Shown here: positions 22,127-34,148 of the stretch, in pieces | How positions within the stretch are numbered: position 1 is the stretch's first letter | Layout: each line of letters opens with the position of its first letter | Assembly (NCBI GenBank): GCA_004380135.1 | Contig: QXCR01000043.1 | Coordinates: 124,001-188,000, forward strand | Source: Stemphylium vesicarium | Taxonomy: Eukaryota; Ascomycota; Dothideomycetes; Pleosporales; Pleosporaceae | DNA length: 64,000 bases | Direction of reading: 5' to 3' | Position numbers and translations under genes: made by a program | The notes under the pieces: model-generated | What the model was told of the DNA's origin: nothing | The model's database searches: none | What the model saw: the letters and a program-made list of their open reading frames with translations, nothing else

Positions 22127-24865
22127 ATGAAGTACGGCGACACCCTCAGGCAGAGGTCCATACCAGAATGGGGCCATTGTAAGTGCCGAGGTCGTGTCCC
22201 ACAACATTGAGCTCCCTCCGCTAACAAGCGCGCGCCTGCAGATAACATCGATTACGACTACCTCAAAGACCTCATCAAGCATCAGACCACGCCGGGCACC
22301 AACAAAGCGGTATCCATACCCGGCCAGGGCGAGAGCACCGAGAGGGCGTTTGGCGACACCTTCTTCAAGGTCCTGGCAGAACAACATGACCGCATCAACC
22401 TATTCGTGCGCAGTAAGAGCGGCGAGATCGAGCGAAGGCTAGAGCATATCAGCAAGACGCTGAATCAGCTGCGTGCAAAACGCGACCCTGCGAGTGGCCG
22501 TCTTCCTGCGCGGACGGTGGAGAGATATGCGAAGATCGAGGCCGACGTGATAAGGTACGCGATAACGACTACTGCGCGCGCGCACTCGTGGCCATCCCGC
22601 TGACACAACACAGAACCGGAGAAGAGATCAGATCACTGTCCCGCTTCCAAGTCACCCAACGAACCGGCTTTATCAAGATATTAAAGAAATACAGGCGCTG
22701 GACCAAGGATAGAGAACTAGGGCATGTGTTTAAGCAGGAGATTGGCGGCCGCCCGGACAGCCTTTTCCAGCTGGACTTAGGCTACCTTCTGGATCAATTC
22801 ATCGATGTGCTTGACACGCTTCGCTCCGCCTTTGACGCCGAGGGCACATCGTCCGCCAATGCTACTAATGTTACTGGCCAGTCTTCGGCTGCGCGCATAT
22901 CACGCAGCTTGGAGAAGGGCAACGACCTAGACTTTGATCTTGCCTTGAACACGGTGCCTTTGGGCTCCAAAGGGAACAAGGCAACATATTGGATACACCC
23001 TGACCATGTCGTCGAGGCCCAGGTGCTGCTGCTCCAGCATATGCGCCTTTATATCAGCAACGCCAGGCGCAATTCATCTACGAGGGGAACACCCCTTCGT
23101 CGCCATTCCTCCACGACCAATATTGATCCATACTTTGGCAACGAAGATGCCACTGGGCTTGTCGTTCTTGACCACGCGGAAGCGTTCGCGTTCAAGCAGA
23201 ATGCAAGCACAGTAGGAGCTGCTGAGGAGACACAAGGGAGCGTTGGAATCAAGGCAGCCGGTCAGGTACGGTGTTGCGCATCGGGTCAAGCGGCAGTTAT
23301 TGTCTGTACTGACGCCTATGCCCAACAACCATCACCAGCCGCTGTCAAGATGACAAAGATGGAACGCAAATATCTGAAGAGCTTCCTGGAGATACCTGTG
23401 GACGAAGGTGACGGGAAGCGCCCTGGTAGTCCGAAAGGGTCTACAAAAGAAGATGCCTTTGCCATTCGTCAGTGGCTTGCTGAACACCGGTCTGCCAAAC
23501 CCATAGCCGGTGCCATCTCGAAGCGCACCCGGTTCACTGGACTACACAACAACTCTGCAGGAGGTATTTGGGCGAGTCTAGACAAGGATGTTTGCTTGAC
23601 CGAAAATCTGTTCAAGGACTTGGGAGGTGATGATTGGACTTCTGCTGCACGATCAGAGCCAGCAAAGAGATTTCCTCACGCTATTCTAGAGATCCGCCGT
23701 GAGGGCAACCAGGCCATCTCTCTAATCCAGACTCTTGACCGAAGTCATTTGGTACGTCGAACCCTAGTACTGTTTACATGCCATTTACTAACAAATACAG
23801 GTCGAGCGTGTCCGAGGGTTTTCTTTGGAAGCACATGCTGTGTGGACGTGCTGCAAGCCGAGTGCAATGTCTGCTCCTTTCTGGATCTCCTTGTTGGAGA
23901 AAGACATTCGAAAGCTACCGGAGCCTGTCCAAAGACGCAGTCGGAAAGCCAGAGGAAGCACAAGCGATTCTGTGCCTCAACTTTCTCCCCCAGCCACTTC
24001 CACCTCCAACACCTCATACGACGGCCAGTCTAGCCCACTGGCATCGCGATATGAGGAGTCTTCGGCTACATCAGTTCACGAGCTTGTCGATCCACCACCA
24101 CTACAAGCATTTAGGAGGAAGAGCCGCAAACCCTATTCCGACTATCCCCCGCCCATGACCAGAGATCAGGAACCAGAGGTGCAGCAACGTTACTGGAACG
24201 AATACGACCATCCTGAAGACGAAGAAGCAGGATACTACATCTATGTCGACCCTGATGCGCCGGTCAAATTTCCCGGGCAAGATTTCTTTGAAGCATGCGC
24301 GAGGAAAACGAAGCAGCTTTTCGGTGCGCGGGACAGAGCTGACCCGGCATCCCTGTCTGACATTGAAGACTCTGATGATGATGATGATACTATCGAATCG
24401 TCGCCTATCATACATGCTGCAAACTATGGAACCACGGATTCCCGCAAGCAAAATGCAGGCCGAGAGGGCTACTTTAGCACTCTGTTCCGCTCCCTGCGTG
24501 ACCCCCGCCACGATGCTGACATGTACAACGAGCGGCGCGCATTACTTGGTCAAGTAGAAACTCACCAGCACAAGATCGAAATGACCAAGCTGCGTTTCTA
24601 CTTGACTGCGCTAGGTGCTGCTGTCGTCTTGGACCTCATCTTGGGCCTCATGACGATGACGAGTCGGAAGAAAGAACGAGGTGTTGTCGATGCTGGAGTC
24701 ATGATCGGGACCATATGTACGCTCGTGCTGTGTGTTGTTGGCGTCATCAGCATGCGGACTCGCAAGGAAATATTAGGATGGGTGCATCAAGGGGCGGTGC
24801 TGAGCATCGCTGGTGCTGTTGTGGCGTTGGACGTTTTGCTTTTGCTGTGGGTACTACGGATATAA
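22127..24865 (+). CDS. SPX-domain membrane protein, Vtc5-like
   Basis: Predicted vacuolar membrane protein related to the VTC polyphosphate polymerase accessory subunit Vtc5. The model is join(22127..22178,22242..22554,22614..23751,23801..24865), 855 residues; introns are 63, 59 and 49 nt and all phases close. The SPX domain begins at the N-terminus (MKYGDTLRQRSIPEWGHYNI) and ends after FIKILKKYRRWTKD; its lysines bind inositol pyrophosphates in this family. The central region resembles the VTC tunnel domain only partly (LEIRREGNQAISLIQTLDRS) and I could not identify a full catalytic set, as expected for Vtc5. An acidic stretch (DIEDSDDDDD) precedes three C-terminal helices (LRFYLTALGAAVVLDLILGL; VMIGTICTLVLCVVGVISM; GAVLSIAGAVVALDVLLLL). 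Confidence 0.85.
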
Positions 24866-25778
24866 GAAAGGGGCACGCTTAGATCCGATTTTTTTTTGCC
24901 ATCTGTTCTGTTGGGTAGACTGAGGCGCTATGGACACAGGCGCAATGGTCGCATGCCTGGATTTTGGTACATGTGTGGGTATGGTGTCGGTTGTGGAAAG
25001 GATCAGGCGTCCCAGGAGTAAGATCGTCACGATGATAGTCAACCTGATTCAACTTGATTCATTGTCAGTAGCACAAATGGATGCATGACTCCACAATCCA
25101 TGAGATCATCATGAGGCTCTGCGATCCACTCTTCTTGGCATGTCTCCGTGGGGGTGCCGCTTCCGGTTGGCTACTCCACCAAAATCACGATTGGGGTCGG
25201 ATGAGCTTCCTCGTCCGTTGGTAGCCGCCACGTCGACTTGTAACAGCATCTCACCCTTTGGAGATTCCAGCGCTGCGCGGCCGTGGAAAGTTGCGGTCAG
25301 CCCACGGGTAAGCATGTGTAGAAGCACAGGCAGAATTGGGCTGCTATACTCCGGCGCTTCAACGGCAGAGGCGTGCACAGTCGGCGTGGACTGTCCCGTC
25401 AGTCCCGAAGTGGAGCGCAACCTGACGCGAACCCACGCTTTCGTCATTGCAAGCGCCTGATGGCCTTCAGACTTTGAAGCTCCACTGTTCCCAACTGTCC
25501 ACCTTTCCTTCACGTCAAACCTCCCCCGGAAAAATTCACACCATTGAGCTCCATGCTTGCCATGCAATTTTAAAGACTTTACGAGGTGAGTACAAAACTC
25601 CATGTTTCTTCTCCGTCTCCGTTGCGCGGCCGCTAATTTTATACGCGACATGTGAAGGCTTGAGCCTCAGCACATCTTTGTAACATTTTTAGAAGACATC
25701 CTTGTATAATATACCGACAGCGCCTGGAGCGATTGCAATTGCATCTCCAGAGACACCCTTACCCATCCGTAGAACATC
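24866..25778. promoter_or_regulatory. Intergenic, GUT2 promoter region
   Basis: About 0.9 kb between the SPX and GUT2 genes. A minus-strand open frame (25109-25651) exists but looks like noise. No named element. Confidence 0.4.
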
Positions 25779-28130
25779 ATGGCTGCCCGACGAGGAAGCC
25801 GCTTCATCAAGCCACTGCTCTATACAGCCGGAGCTGGAGCAGTTGGTGCGGGAGCACTCTACGTGACCCTACGACCTCGCGATATCCCCGGCAGCGAAGC
25901 CGCCGCAGTACCCCCGCCAACATACGGTGAGGGGGGTATCTTCCGCCCACCACAATTCCCCGTTGCCAAAAGCCGCGAGGAGCAGATTGCACAGCTGAAG
26001 CGCAGCGCAGGCGTCGTCTCTCAGGTTGCTGAGAGGGCGAAGAAATGGCTCGGTGGCGGTAATTCGGCAGCGCCCGCTGAGGCTGCTGAAGAGGAGCCCT
26101 ATGACCTTTTGGTTATCGGTGGTGGCGCAACCGGAGCAGGTATTGCGCTCGACGCTGTTACAAGAGGCCTGAAGGTCGCCATGGTTGAGCGCGACGACTT
26201 CAGCAGTGGTACTAGCAGCAAGAGTACCAAGCTGGTACACGGTGGTGTAAGATACCTCGAAAAGGCCGTATGGAATCTGGACTACAACCAGTAAGTAGCA
26301 AAGGCAAATTCTGCAGCGCCCCCTGTACTAACCTCGACCTAGATACGCTCTTGTCGTTGAAGCCCTTCGCGAACGTCGTTACTTCTTGGATACCGCTCCT
26401 CACCTGTCTCAATGGCTTCCCATCATGATCCCAATTCAGAAATGGTGGCAAGCGCCCTACTTCTGGGCTGGTACCAAGTTCTACGATTTCCTCGCCGGTT
26501 CAGAGAACATTGAGAGCTCTTACTACATGACAAAGAGCAAGGCCTTGGACGCATTCCCTATGCTAAAGAAGGAAGGCCTTGTTGGAGCTTTGGTCTACTA
26601 CGGTAAGTCAACCAGATACTCATTTCGCACTCACAACTGACATAAGTAGATGGTGCTCACAACGACTCGCGCATGAACGTCTCACTCGCTATGACCGCTG
26701 CGCTCTACGGCGCCACCGTTGTCAACCATCTCGAGGTCACTAGCCTAGAGAAGGATGCCAACGGGCGCCTTTGCGGCGCAAAGGCCAAGGATCTCATTGC
26801 TGAGTCCGACGGCAAGAAGCCTGAAGAGTTCTCCATCAAGGCCAAGGGTATCATCAACGCTACTGGTCCTTTCACCGACTCCATCCGCAAAATGGACGAC
26901 CAAGAAGTACCAGAAATCGTTGCTCCTAGCTCTGGCGTCCACGTCATTCTTCCCGGTTACTACAGCCCTGCAAACATGGGTCTCATTGACCCCAACACTT
27001 CTGACGGCCGTGTCGTCTTCTTCCTGCCATGGCAGGGCAACACCATCGCCGGCACTACGGATACTGCTTGTGACATCAAGCAGAACCCTATTGCCGGTGA
27101 AGAGGAGATTGACTGGATTCTCAAGGAGGTCAAGCGCTACCTGCAGCCCGAAATCAACGTTCGCCGCGGTGATGTCCTCGCTGCTTGGTCTGGTATCCGT
27201 CCCCTCGTTCGCGACCCTAACGCTAGCGCGACTGAGGGTCTTGTTCGCAACCACTTGGTCACCACCTCTCCTTCTGGCCTGATGACCTGCTCAGGTGGCA
27301 AGTGGACTACTTACCGCCAGATGGCGGAAGAGACCGTTGACGAAGCCATCAAGGAGTATGGCCTCAAGACCCAACCGCTTGTGAACCCCACTCTCATTAG
27401 CGGAACTGAGGTCAAGGACGAGGCTCCTCTTGACGGTACTTGCCAGACCCACCGTGTCCGTCTTGTTGGTGCGCACGGTTTCTCCAAGACCCTCTTCATC
27501 AACCTCATCCAGCACTACGGCATCGAGACCGATGTGGCCAAGTACTTGTGCCAGGCCTACGGTGACCGCGCTTGGTCCGTCGCAGCTCTCTCCTCACCCA
27601 CTGAGCAGCGCTTCCCTGTCCGCGGCATCAAGATGTCTGAGCTTTACCCTTACATTGATGGTGAGGTCCGCTACTGCGTCCGTCACGAGTACGCTCAAAC
27701 CGCCACTGATGTAATCGCCCGCCGCATGCGTCTCGCTTTCTTGAACGCCCAGGCTGCCCTTGAGGCCCTCCCCAAGGTCATTGACATTATGAGCGAAGAG
27801 CTGAAGTGGGACAACAAGCGCAAGGAGACCGAGTGGAAGAACGGTATCACTTTCCTTGGCTCCATGGGTCTTCCCAAGAGCAAGCTTTCGCTCACCCGCA
27901 AGGAAGTCGAGAGCGGCCACGTAGGCAAATTTGCCGATGAGGAGCACCACCTCTACGCACGACATGGTGAGTCGAACCCCGATGAGGAAGCATGTGCAAA
28001 CCTCTTTGCATTTGGAATCAGGCTAAACGAAATTTTCGCAGACAAACCCAACGAGCCCCTCCAGTCAGACAGCAAGTTCAAGAGCGGACAAAACCCCGTT
28101 GTTGAGCGCGAGGCCGAGGCCAACAAATAA
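25779..28130 (+). CDS. GUT2: FAD-dependent glycerol-3-phosphate dehydrogenase, mitochondrial
   Basis: Oxidises glycerol-3-phosphate to dihydroxyacetone phosphate and passes electrons to ubiquinone at the outer face of the inner mitochondrial membrane. The model is join(25779..26290,26343..26602,26650..27966,28042..28130), 725 residues. The N-terminus is basic with a membrane segment at about 12-30 ([20 protein letters not shown]). The FAD-binding motif is at 109-126 ([18 protein letters not shown]), followed by [13 protein letters not shown]. The substrate/FAD region [10 protein letters not shown] and [19 protein letters not shown] are intact. The last intron (27967-28041) has GTGAGT, GCTAAAC and TTTCGCAG, is exactly 75 nt and lacks stops; retention would add 25 residues and give 750. 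Introns 1 and 2 are 52 and 47 nt. Confidence 0.95.
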
Positions 28131-31039
28131 GTGCCTTTAGCATCTACTACAGCATAGTGTTTCAATAGGGTCTTGTCACACCCTATCTCTCGCGCCACTC
28201 TTATACCTGTATCATCTTAATCGGCGCGCGGCGTACTCGAGTCGGCATCCATTGTTGCTGGCGCTCGATACCAATCCGCATGACTGGCGTCCTTTCCCGT
28301 CGCGTTTTGTACATAATCGTCTACATTAGCGTTACCTGAAAGAAATGAGTAAAACACTGTTTCGCTCTGATTCATGCCTCGGCTCTTTTTGAAATCATCC
28401 GTACACGTCGCACCCCGTCTCCGTGACGGCTTCACCGCTACTACACTCTCCAGACTCCACATCGGTTAACCGTTATCCACAGTAACCCGTTACATGTTGT
28501 CTTGGACTCCAGACCGTTCTACAATGGCCAGCACTGGCTGGATTCTCTCTTTCTCTCGATACTTCAGGTTGCGGTTCTTATTCGTGTACTAGTATTGAGC
28601 ACTAGCGGACTTGTATGTATGCTGTCTAGCAAGTAATACTGTCAAAAGAGCTCTCTGGGAAAGAGGGGCCATCGGGTGTTTCTCCTGCCTGACAGCATTC
28701 ACGGTCGTTTCGCGGTGTCATTGCGGGTCGGGGCGGGGGGATGAGTGCCGTGAGGTGGAGGAGGTGGGGGCGTATGTTTTGGACTCGATTGGAGGTCAGG
28801 GAGAGTAGACGCGAGCAAACAAGAACAGACGAAATCTGGCCGTTTCTCAATCATGGATGGGAGCCAGTCTCCCGCTGCGAAGTTCGTAGATTGGCAAGAT
28901 CGCAATGCGTATGCTGCGTAGGTGCCCGCCTGCGGTGGAGAAGTCCTCACGAGCGTGCAGGCTTGCCGCCACTCACCAGGATCGAATTGGCTCAAAACTT
29001 TGGCGGCTATGATAGATGGAAGCGATCTAATGCGGAGCACTTGAGTAAGTTTCTAACACCTTCCAAAGAGCCTCAAGGCCATTGGGCTCCTGTGGCAGAG
29101 GAGACTGTAGGGTTTCAAGCTTCTCAGTTTGGCGTGTTCAGACTGGCTTCACGCGCACATTATCTCCCTTCGATTGAGACATGGCTATTTCTGCTGCTTA
29201 GCTAAACTTACCAAAAAGTGATAAAAGCGTCAACGCTGCTAAAACCAGAATCAGCATGTTACATTGCCACTAGTTTCATCAAGAGAGGAGACCTAGTTGT
29301 CTTGGTTGTTACTATTACAGCACACTTCTCACAGTGACGACACAGCGGCGCCTGGCAAAAGAATCGCGGAAAGGCCGCCTCCATTAACTGATCCAGAAAC
29401 ACCTGGTTGGGGGTGTTGATTAGGTCTAGGCTTCATTACAAAGATACAATGCGGTCACTGTGCGAGGAGTTCCCGGCCCCAGAACGCTCTGCTTACTCCA
29501 AATCGACAAGTGCTTCAAGCATGACGACGGTCATGCAGACCGGGCAAATGCGATGCTCCAGCAAGAAACCTATCGAGATGGGTGGGCTCACGCGGTTGGG
29601 TCGTGGGTGCCAATTATCTGCAAGGTATCCAAATTTATCCGCAGGGCTCGGCGGGGTTGCTATTGGCTTGTTGGGTCGTAAAGGAAGCTGCCCCATGGGG
29701 TTGAGTGCATCACCCGCTCCATGTCCGTCGGGTTGTCCAGGGCGTGGGGAGAGGGTTCGCGCACACAACTAAAAGTTGCCTCGGCAGGCTCCAGGTAAAA
29801 GGACGAGAAGTGAGATAGCGGCCAGGATCAAGATCGTTCCAAGAAATCTCAATGGTCGTTCGCGTGGCGCTTTGGACAAGTCCAGCAGTTTTACGTCCGG
29901 AGTGGTGCCGACAGAAGCGATAGCCAGAAGAACAGGCTGGAAGCATTGTGCAAAGACTCGTCGTTTGAGAATTCTGACGGACAGTATTGAAGAGAGATAG
30001 CGACACGGATCAAACAAATGTATCTCTCAAATTCTGGGCGACTACCCCTTGATTTGGCGCCATGGCATCTCTTCGATTGCGCACAGAGTTGGGCCAGCCT
30101 TCAGTGTACATCTGGTTCCAAGATATCATCTTGCATAGTGTGTCGGCGACCCTACCTAGTCCCACGGGAACTTCCGCGCACGCTGCAAGGTACACATGAG
30201 TAGAGAGCAGACACTGAGTGACTGCGACCTTGGTTTCCAGAAATCCTGAGCTGCTATGGACGCTCATTACGTCTTTTCGCGTCCTGCAACAGCCCATGGC
30301 CAATACAACATGGAGCAAGCCTCGGTATTTTGACGATGCTATTAGCTCATGCCGATCTTTGCTTCGAGCGAATGCAACCTGACCAAACAGCAAGTGGAAA
30401 TATGTCATATACCATTGGACAGTCACATTCCCCCGCAAACCGCCAATTTGGAAGGCTTTGGCATTTTGGGGTCCCGTTGCAGAGAAAGATCGTCAAGCGT
30501 CTACTTCCCAGGCCTGATGGGGCAAGAGGGATGAGCTAGCAGATGCACAGCGCGAACCTTCCGCCCATGCGCAACGCCACTTCTCCCTCGACACCTGCCA
30601 CATGGCCCTCCTCAATATTCTTGGCTAGCACTCACAGTCGCGTCCGGACACTTCTCCTAAGTACCTGCATCCAGTAGTTTGGACTACCACAGCGCCGATC
30701 AGCCCCGTACTATGTGGATCGTCCACGACACTTCGCTCGACAGGGACGTGGAGCGGAACGTAGCCAATGAAGAGTGCCGGATACAGGAGAAGTATCGAAG
30801 GCCATGGTGGAGATGACGGTGGTGTTGGATGCTGCCTCGGTCCCACCATACAAACCATGAATTGGGTAAGAGAAGGCGATGAGTACGAGGCGGCGAAAGT
30901 GTATAAGTAAGAGGTGATCAGAACCCGAACAGATGCATCAAGTTCGCAAGTTCTCTCTAGTAGAGCACTTCTCTTGAACACGAACCTTTGCTACATTCTC
31001 AATCGCTTTTACATCCTTGGTGGAGACCGCTTCGCCACC
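28131..31039. other. Gene-poor intergenic region (2.9 kb)
   Basis: Apart from one weak small open frame (28217-28462, minus), nothing here looks coding. The right end holds the peroxygenase promoter. I see no transposon ends, tRNA or tandem repeat. Confidence 0.4.
28217..28462 (-). CDS. Possible small protein (81 aa), doubtful
   Basis: An ATG-initiated frame of 81 residues, polar and acidic at its end (GKDASHADWYRAPATMDADS), without membrane segment or known motif. A YAG|GT junction-like sequence inside (TTTCTTTCAG) could mean that it is an exon of a spliced gene or noise. It converges with GUT2 only 86 bp away. It is listed because composition is more protein-like than other frames in this stretch. 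Confidence 0.2.
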   Translation of the reverse strand: MWSLESVVAVKPSRRRGATCTDDFKKSRGMNQSETVFYSFLSGNANVDDYVQNATGKDASHADWYRAPATMDADSSTPRAD

Positions 31040-32404
31040 ATGCACGCCCTCGCACTCCTTCTTCTCCAGGCTGGTTCCACCGTTGCCTTCCCTTGGGTAG
31101 CTGGCCAACCTGGTGTGAACTCTGGACTTTTCCGCAATGCCCACGCGGTAGAGAAGCGCCAGGCCGACTGCCCCTTTAACCCTGTGCACAAAGGAGCTGC
31201 CCCATACGTAGCGCCCTACACCTACACAGGAGCGAAGAACGGTATTCCAGGTAGCCAAAAGGGTGGTATCAAGGTCCCTGCGGATGGCGACAAGGCGCAC
31301 GCCTTCACTCCTCCAGGACCCAATGATATCCGTGGACCATGCCCCGGACTGAACGCTGCTGCGAACGTAAGCGATGCCACTATCAGCTATCAAACTTACG
31401 CTATGACTAACGCCACCTCAGCACAACTTCCTTTCTCACGACGGAGTGACCAACTTCCAGGAGCTTGTCGACGCCCAGCAGAACGTCTACAACGTCGGAT
31501 ACGATCTATCTGTTCTACTTGCCGTTCTCGGTATCCAAGCTGGCGGCGATGTCCTCTCTGGTCGCTTGAGTATCGGATGTGATGCCACATCTCGCACTGC
31601 TACGCTCCCCCTCCTCGGCCGCCAGCCTGGTCTCAACGGCCACAACAAGTTTGAGGCTGATTCGTCGCTTACACGCAACGACTTCTTCCTTGCAAACGGA
31701 GACAACTACAGCTTCAACGGCACACTGTTTGCGCAGATGAAGTCGGTCGCCGATGAGGTTTCTGGTGGAAAGTTTGACCTCAATGCTCTTGCCAGATACC
31801 GTAGCATGCGGTACGACGACTCAGTTGCTCAGGTGAGCAGTTTTACGACTATCCATCGCAGCACATGACTAACATGTTCCAGAACGACAACTTCTTCTTC
31901 GGACCTCTCTCCCTTCTACTTTATGGCGCCGCGTCCTTCCTTTACGAGCTGTTCCCCAGCTACGGCAACAAGGGTGTTCCCGACCTAGCGACCATGAAGA
32001 GCTTCTTCGGCGCTGTCGAGGATTCTTCGGCACCTGGAGGCTGGCGCCACGTCCCCGAGCGCATTCCCGAGAACTGGTTCTCGCGTGTCGAGCCTTACAA
32101 GAACATGGATGTGACCAACGAAATCCTCAACATGTACATCAAGTACCCCAAACTATTCGGCGGCAACGTCGGCAAGAACAACTTTGACGCCTTGAGCACA
32201 CCCTTCGATATCATCACCGATGGAAAGCTGCCCGATAACGCTGATGCCGCAGACCTGCTGTGTCTCTTGTACCAGTTGGGCGTCAGCCCCGTGCCCAGCA
32301 CCCTCAGCACAGTCACCGATATCACAGGCGCTCTCTTAAATTTTGGCATCGGCAAGCTCAACCCCGTGTTCAAGAACGCGGGATGTCCGCTCAAGGTCGG
32401 TTAA
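31040..32404 (+). CDS. Secreted heme-thiolate peroxidase (chloroperoxidase/unspecific peroxygenase family)
   Basis: Predicted extracellular heme-thiolate enzyme that uses H2O2 to oxygenate or halogenate organic substrates. The model is join(31040..31366,31422..31832,31883..32404), 419 residues; introns are 55 and 50 nt, both phase 0. The start at 31040 follows GCCACC and begins a signal peptide (MHALALLLLQAGSTVAFPWV). A Kex2-like KR site lies at 39-40 before QADCPF. The heme ligand is Cys101 in the PCP motif (GPCPGLNAAANHNFLSHDG). The acid-base/magnesium motif corresponds to EAD in KFEADSSLTRNDFFLA. A late cysteine (GCPLKVG at the end) and CLLYQLG may form a disulfide. Length is between short and long peroxygenases. 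Confidence 0.9.
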
Positions 32405-33290
32405 AAATTCACGCGAGAACACGTCGGATGGCATGGAATACTTGTTAATGGCGAGTGGACCATGCAGAGTGGAATGAGAGAAATTTGTATATAGCCCGTT
32501 CGCTCTCGAGATGGGAAGGAAGCAGGTTTCTTTATGTAGTTACGAATAACAAAGTTAAAGTTTTAAAAAAGCAAGTTTGGCCTTGGAGTCTAATGACATG
32601 CTACTCCAATCACCAATCTCGTCATGGCTATCAATATACCTGCACCTGCCATTCAACGCACACATTGGAAGAAGACTTGTAAGCAGTAGAGATAATGAAG
32701 CTTGCCTGCGGACAAGCTCTTGTCAAGGCCGATGCCGCCGAAGAGGGAGGGGAAGACGTCATGGATTGGGCTAGCGGGTATTACGTCAGGCATGCTTCCA
32801 TTGTTATCGAAGCTCTGTTTTGGACAACGCTCCTTCTCCGCTACTCAGACGGCATCGTAACTGCCACGCTAGTATCTTGCAAATTCCCTGGATACCATGG
32901 TCTTCACTAATCTTTTCGAGCCTGCAAGGAATCCTCCCACTACACTGCGTCACTGCTACGGATAGCGCGCGAGCATTGCGCGAGATGTACTCGATATCCT
33001 CATACCCAGTGGGAAATCATTTCCTTGTGTCAGAATCCTAGAAGCTACATCCCGTAGTCAGCTCCACGGCCGCGATCGATGTTTGCCAGAGCCTCACAGC
33101 CGCCCTCCGCGGCCGTGCTTGCTTTCCCTCCATATATGGTGATAACGCGCTGTGCGGTTTCCCCCAGTATGCCCCTCGCTCCGGTAATTGCATAACGACA
33201 GGTAGGGACTGTGGCTGGGATAAAAGAGAACAAACACCGAGTTTGGCACTATCATTCTTGACAGACGCATACCTACCAGCAAACATCATC
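32405..33290. other. Intergenic
   Basis: Peroxygenase 3' region and promoter of the next gene. No coding region is supported. Confidence 0.4.
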
Positions 33291-34148
33291 ATGCCGTTTA
33301 AGTTCCAGTTTGATATCTCCATCGACGCCTCACTTTCCAGCCTCAAAACTCAGATGCAATGGTGCAAAAATTATCTCCAAAGGTCCATGGTGAAAGTAGA
33401 CTTCGATGGAACCGCTGTTTCTTACCTTCCCCACAATATCATCGAGGAGCTCGCAACGTTTGAAACCATCTGGGCACTTCTCGAAATGCAAATCGCCGCC
33501 GGTATGATCGATTGCCCATCTGGAAAGATGTACGATTTTGCTCAGTATATATACGACAAAGCCCGCAGATTGTTCGTCTACACAATCTACTGCGGCCAGT
33601 CGCTCAGGTTTATGAGACAACTACAAACTGAAGGCATCTCAGACCACAAGCTTTCCGTCTTTCATCGGTTTGGTGCTGGCTGCATCTCAGAAAAGTTAAT
33701 GGCGCACTTGAGTGGCCGCGTGCCTCACTTCCGGAAGATTCCATGGGCGCCAATCCTTAACTTCTCTACTCCTGTAGGGCAGAGGATTCCATTCGTAACG
33801 AACATCCCATTCGTTTTTGACCCGGTGCTTGAAAGAACCTCAGCCGAGGGTGGATATCGCGAGTACCGGGTGAAATTCCACGCTTCGCATATCACAGGAG
33901 TCCCTTGGTACGACTCTATTCGCTGGTACATGATGAGAGTGTACAAACACGAGTACTATGAATTAGAGGACGTAGCGAAGACGCATATCCAGGGCTGCTT
34001 CTTTTATGAAGAGAAAGTATATTGGGTCTACATCAGAGAGAACAAGACTGTAAATGAAAAGACTGTGCCGGAAGGAAACAACACTGGGAAGAAGAACGAT
34101 GAGAATCCGTCCATGTGGCCGTTCATGGGACCGGTATCCCGTACCTGA
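33291..34148 (+). CDS. Uncharacterised protein resembling the N-terminal part of fungal kinases
   Basis: Single exon of 285 residues; the first in-frame ATG is at 33291. There is no signal peptide or membrane segment. The segment from about 42 on (NIIEELATFETIWALLEMQI ... YDKARRLFVYTIYCGQSLRF ... FHRFGAG) matches the pattern of the helical region that precedes the kinase domain in many fungal Ser/Thr kinase-like proteins. WAPILNFSTPVGQRIPFV followed by GGYREYRVKFHASH and WYMMRVYKHEYYELEDVAK resembles a degenerate glycine loop and beta-3 strand. The protein stops before the catalytic loop. It shares this layout with the gene at 54027-54788. The assignment is from pattern memory only. Confidence 0.6.
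   Translation: MPFKFQFDISIDASLSSLKTQMQWCKNYLQRSMVKVDFDGTAVSYLPHNIIEELATFETIWALLEMQIAAGMIDCPSGKMYDFAQYIYDKARRLFVYTIYCGQSLRFMRQLQTEGISDHKLSVFHRFGAGCISEKLMAHLSGRVPHFRKIPWAPILNFSTPVGQRIPFVTNIPFVFDPVLERTSAEGGYREYRVKFHASHITGVPWYDSIRWYMMRVYKHEYYELEDVAKTHIQGCFFYEEKVYWVYIRENKTVNEKTVPEGNNTGKKNDENPSMWPFMGPVSRT

Noticed and set aside
23266..23338. Intron-like interval (GTACGG...CACCAG) inside exon 3 of the SPX gene
   Set aside because: It is 73 nt, removal breaks the frame, and the read-through sequence is protein-like, so it was kept as coding.
25109..25651. Minus-strand open frame of 180 codons in the GUT2 promoter
   Set aside because: Arg-rich composition without motif or splice context; it lies between two well-defined plus-strand genes and looks like chance.
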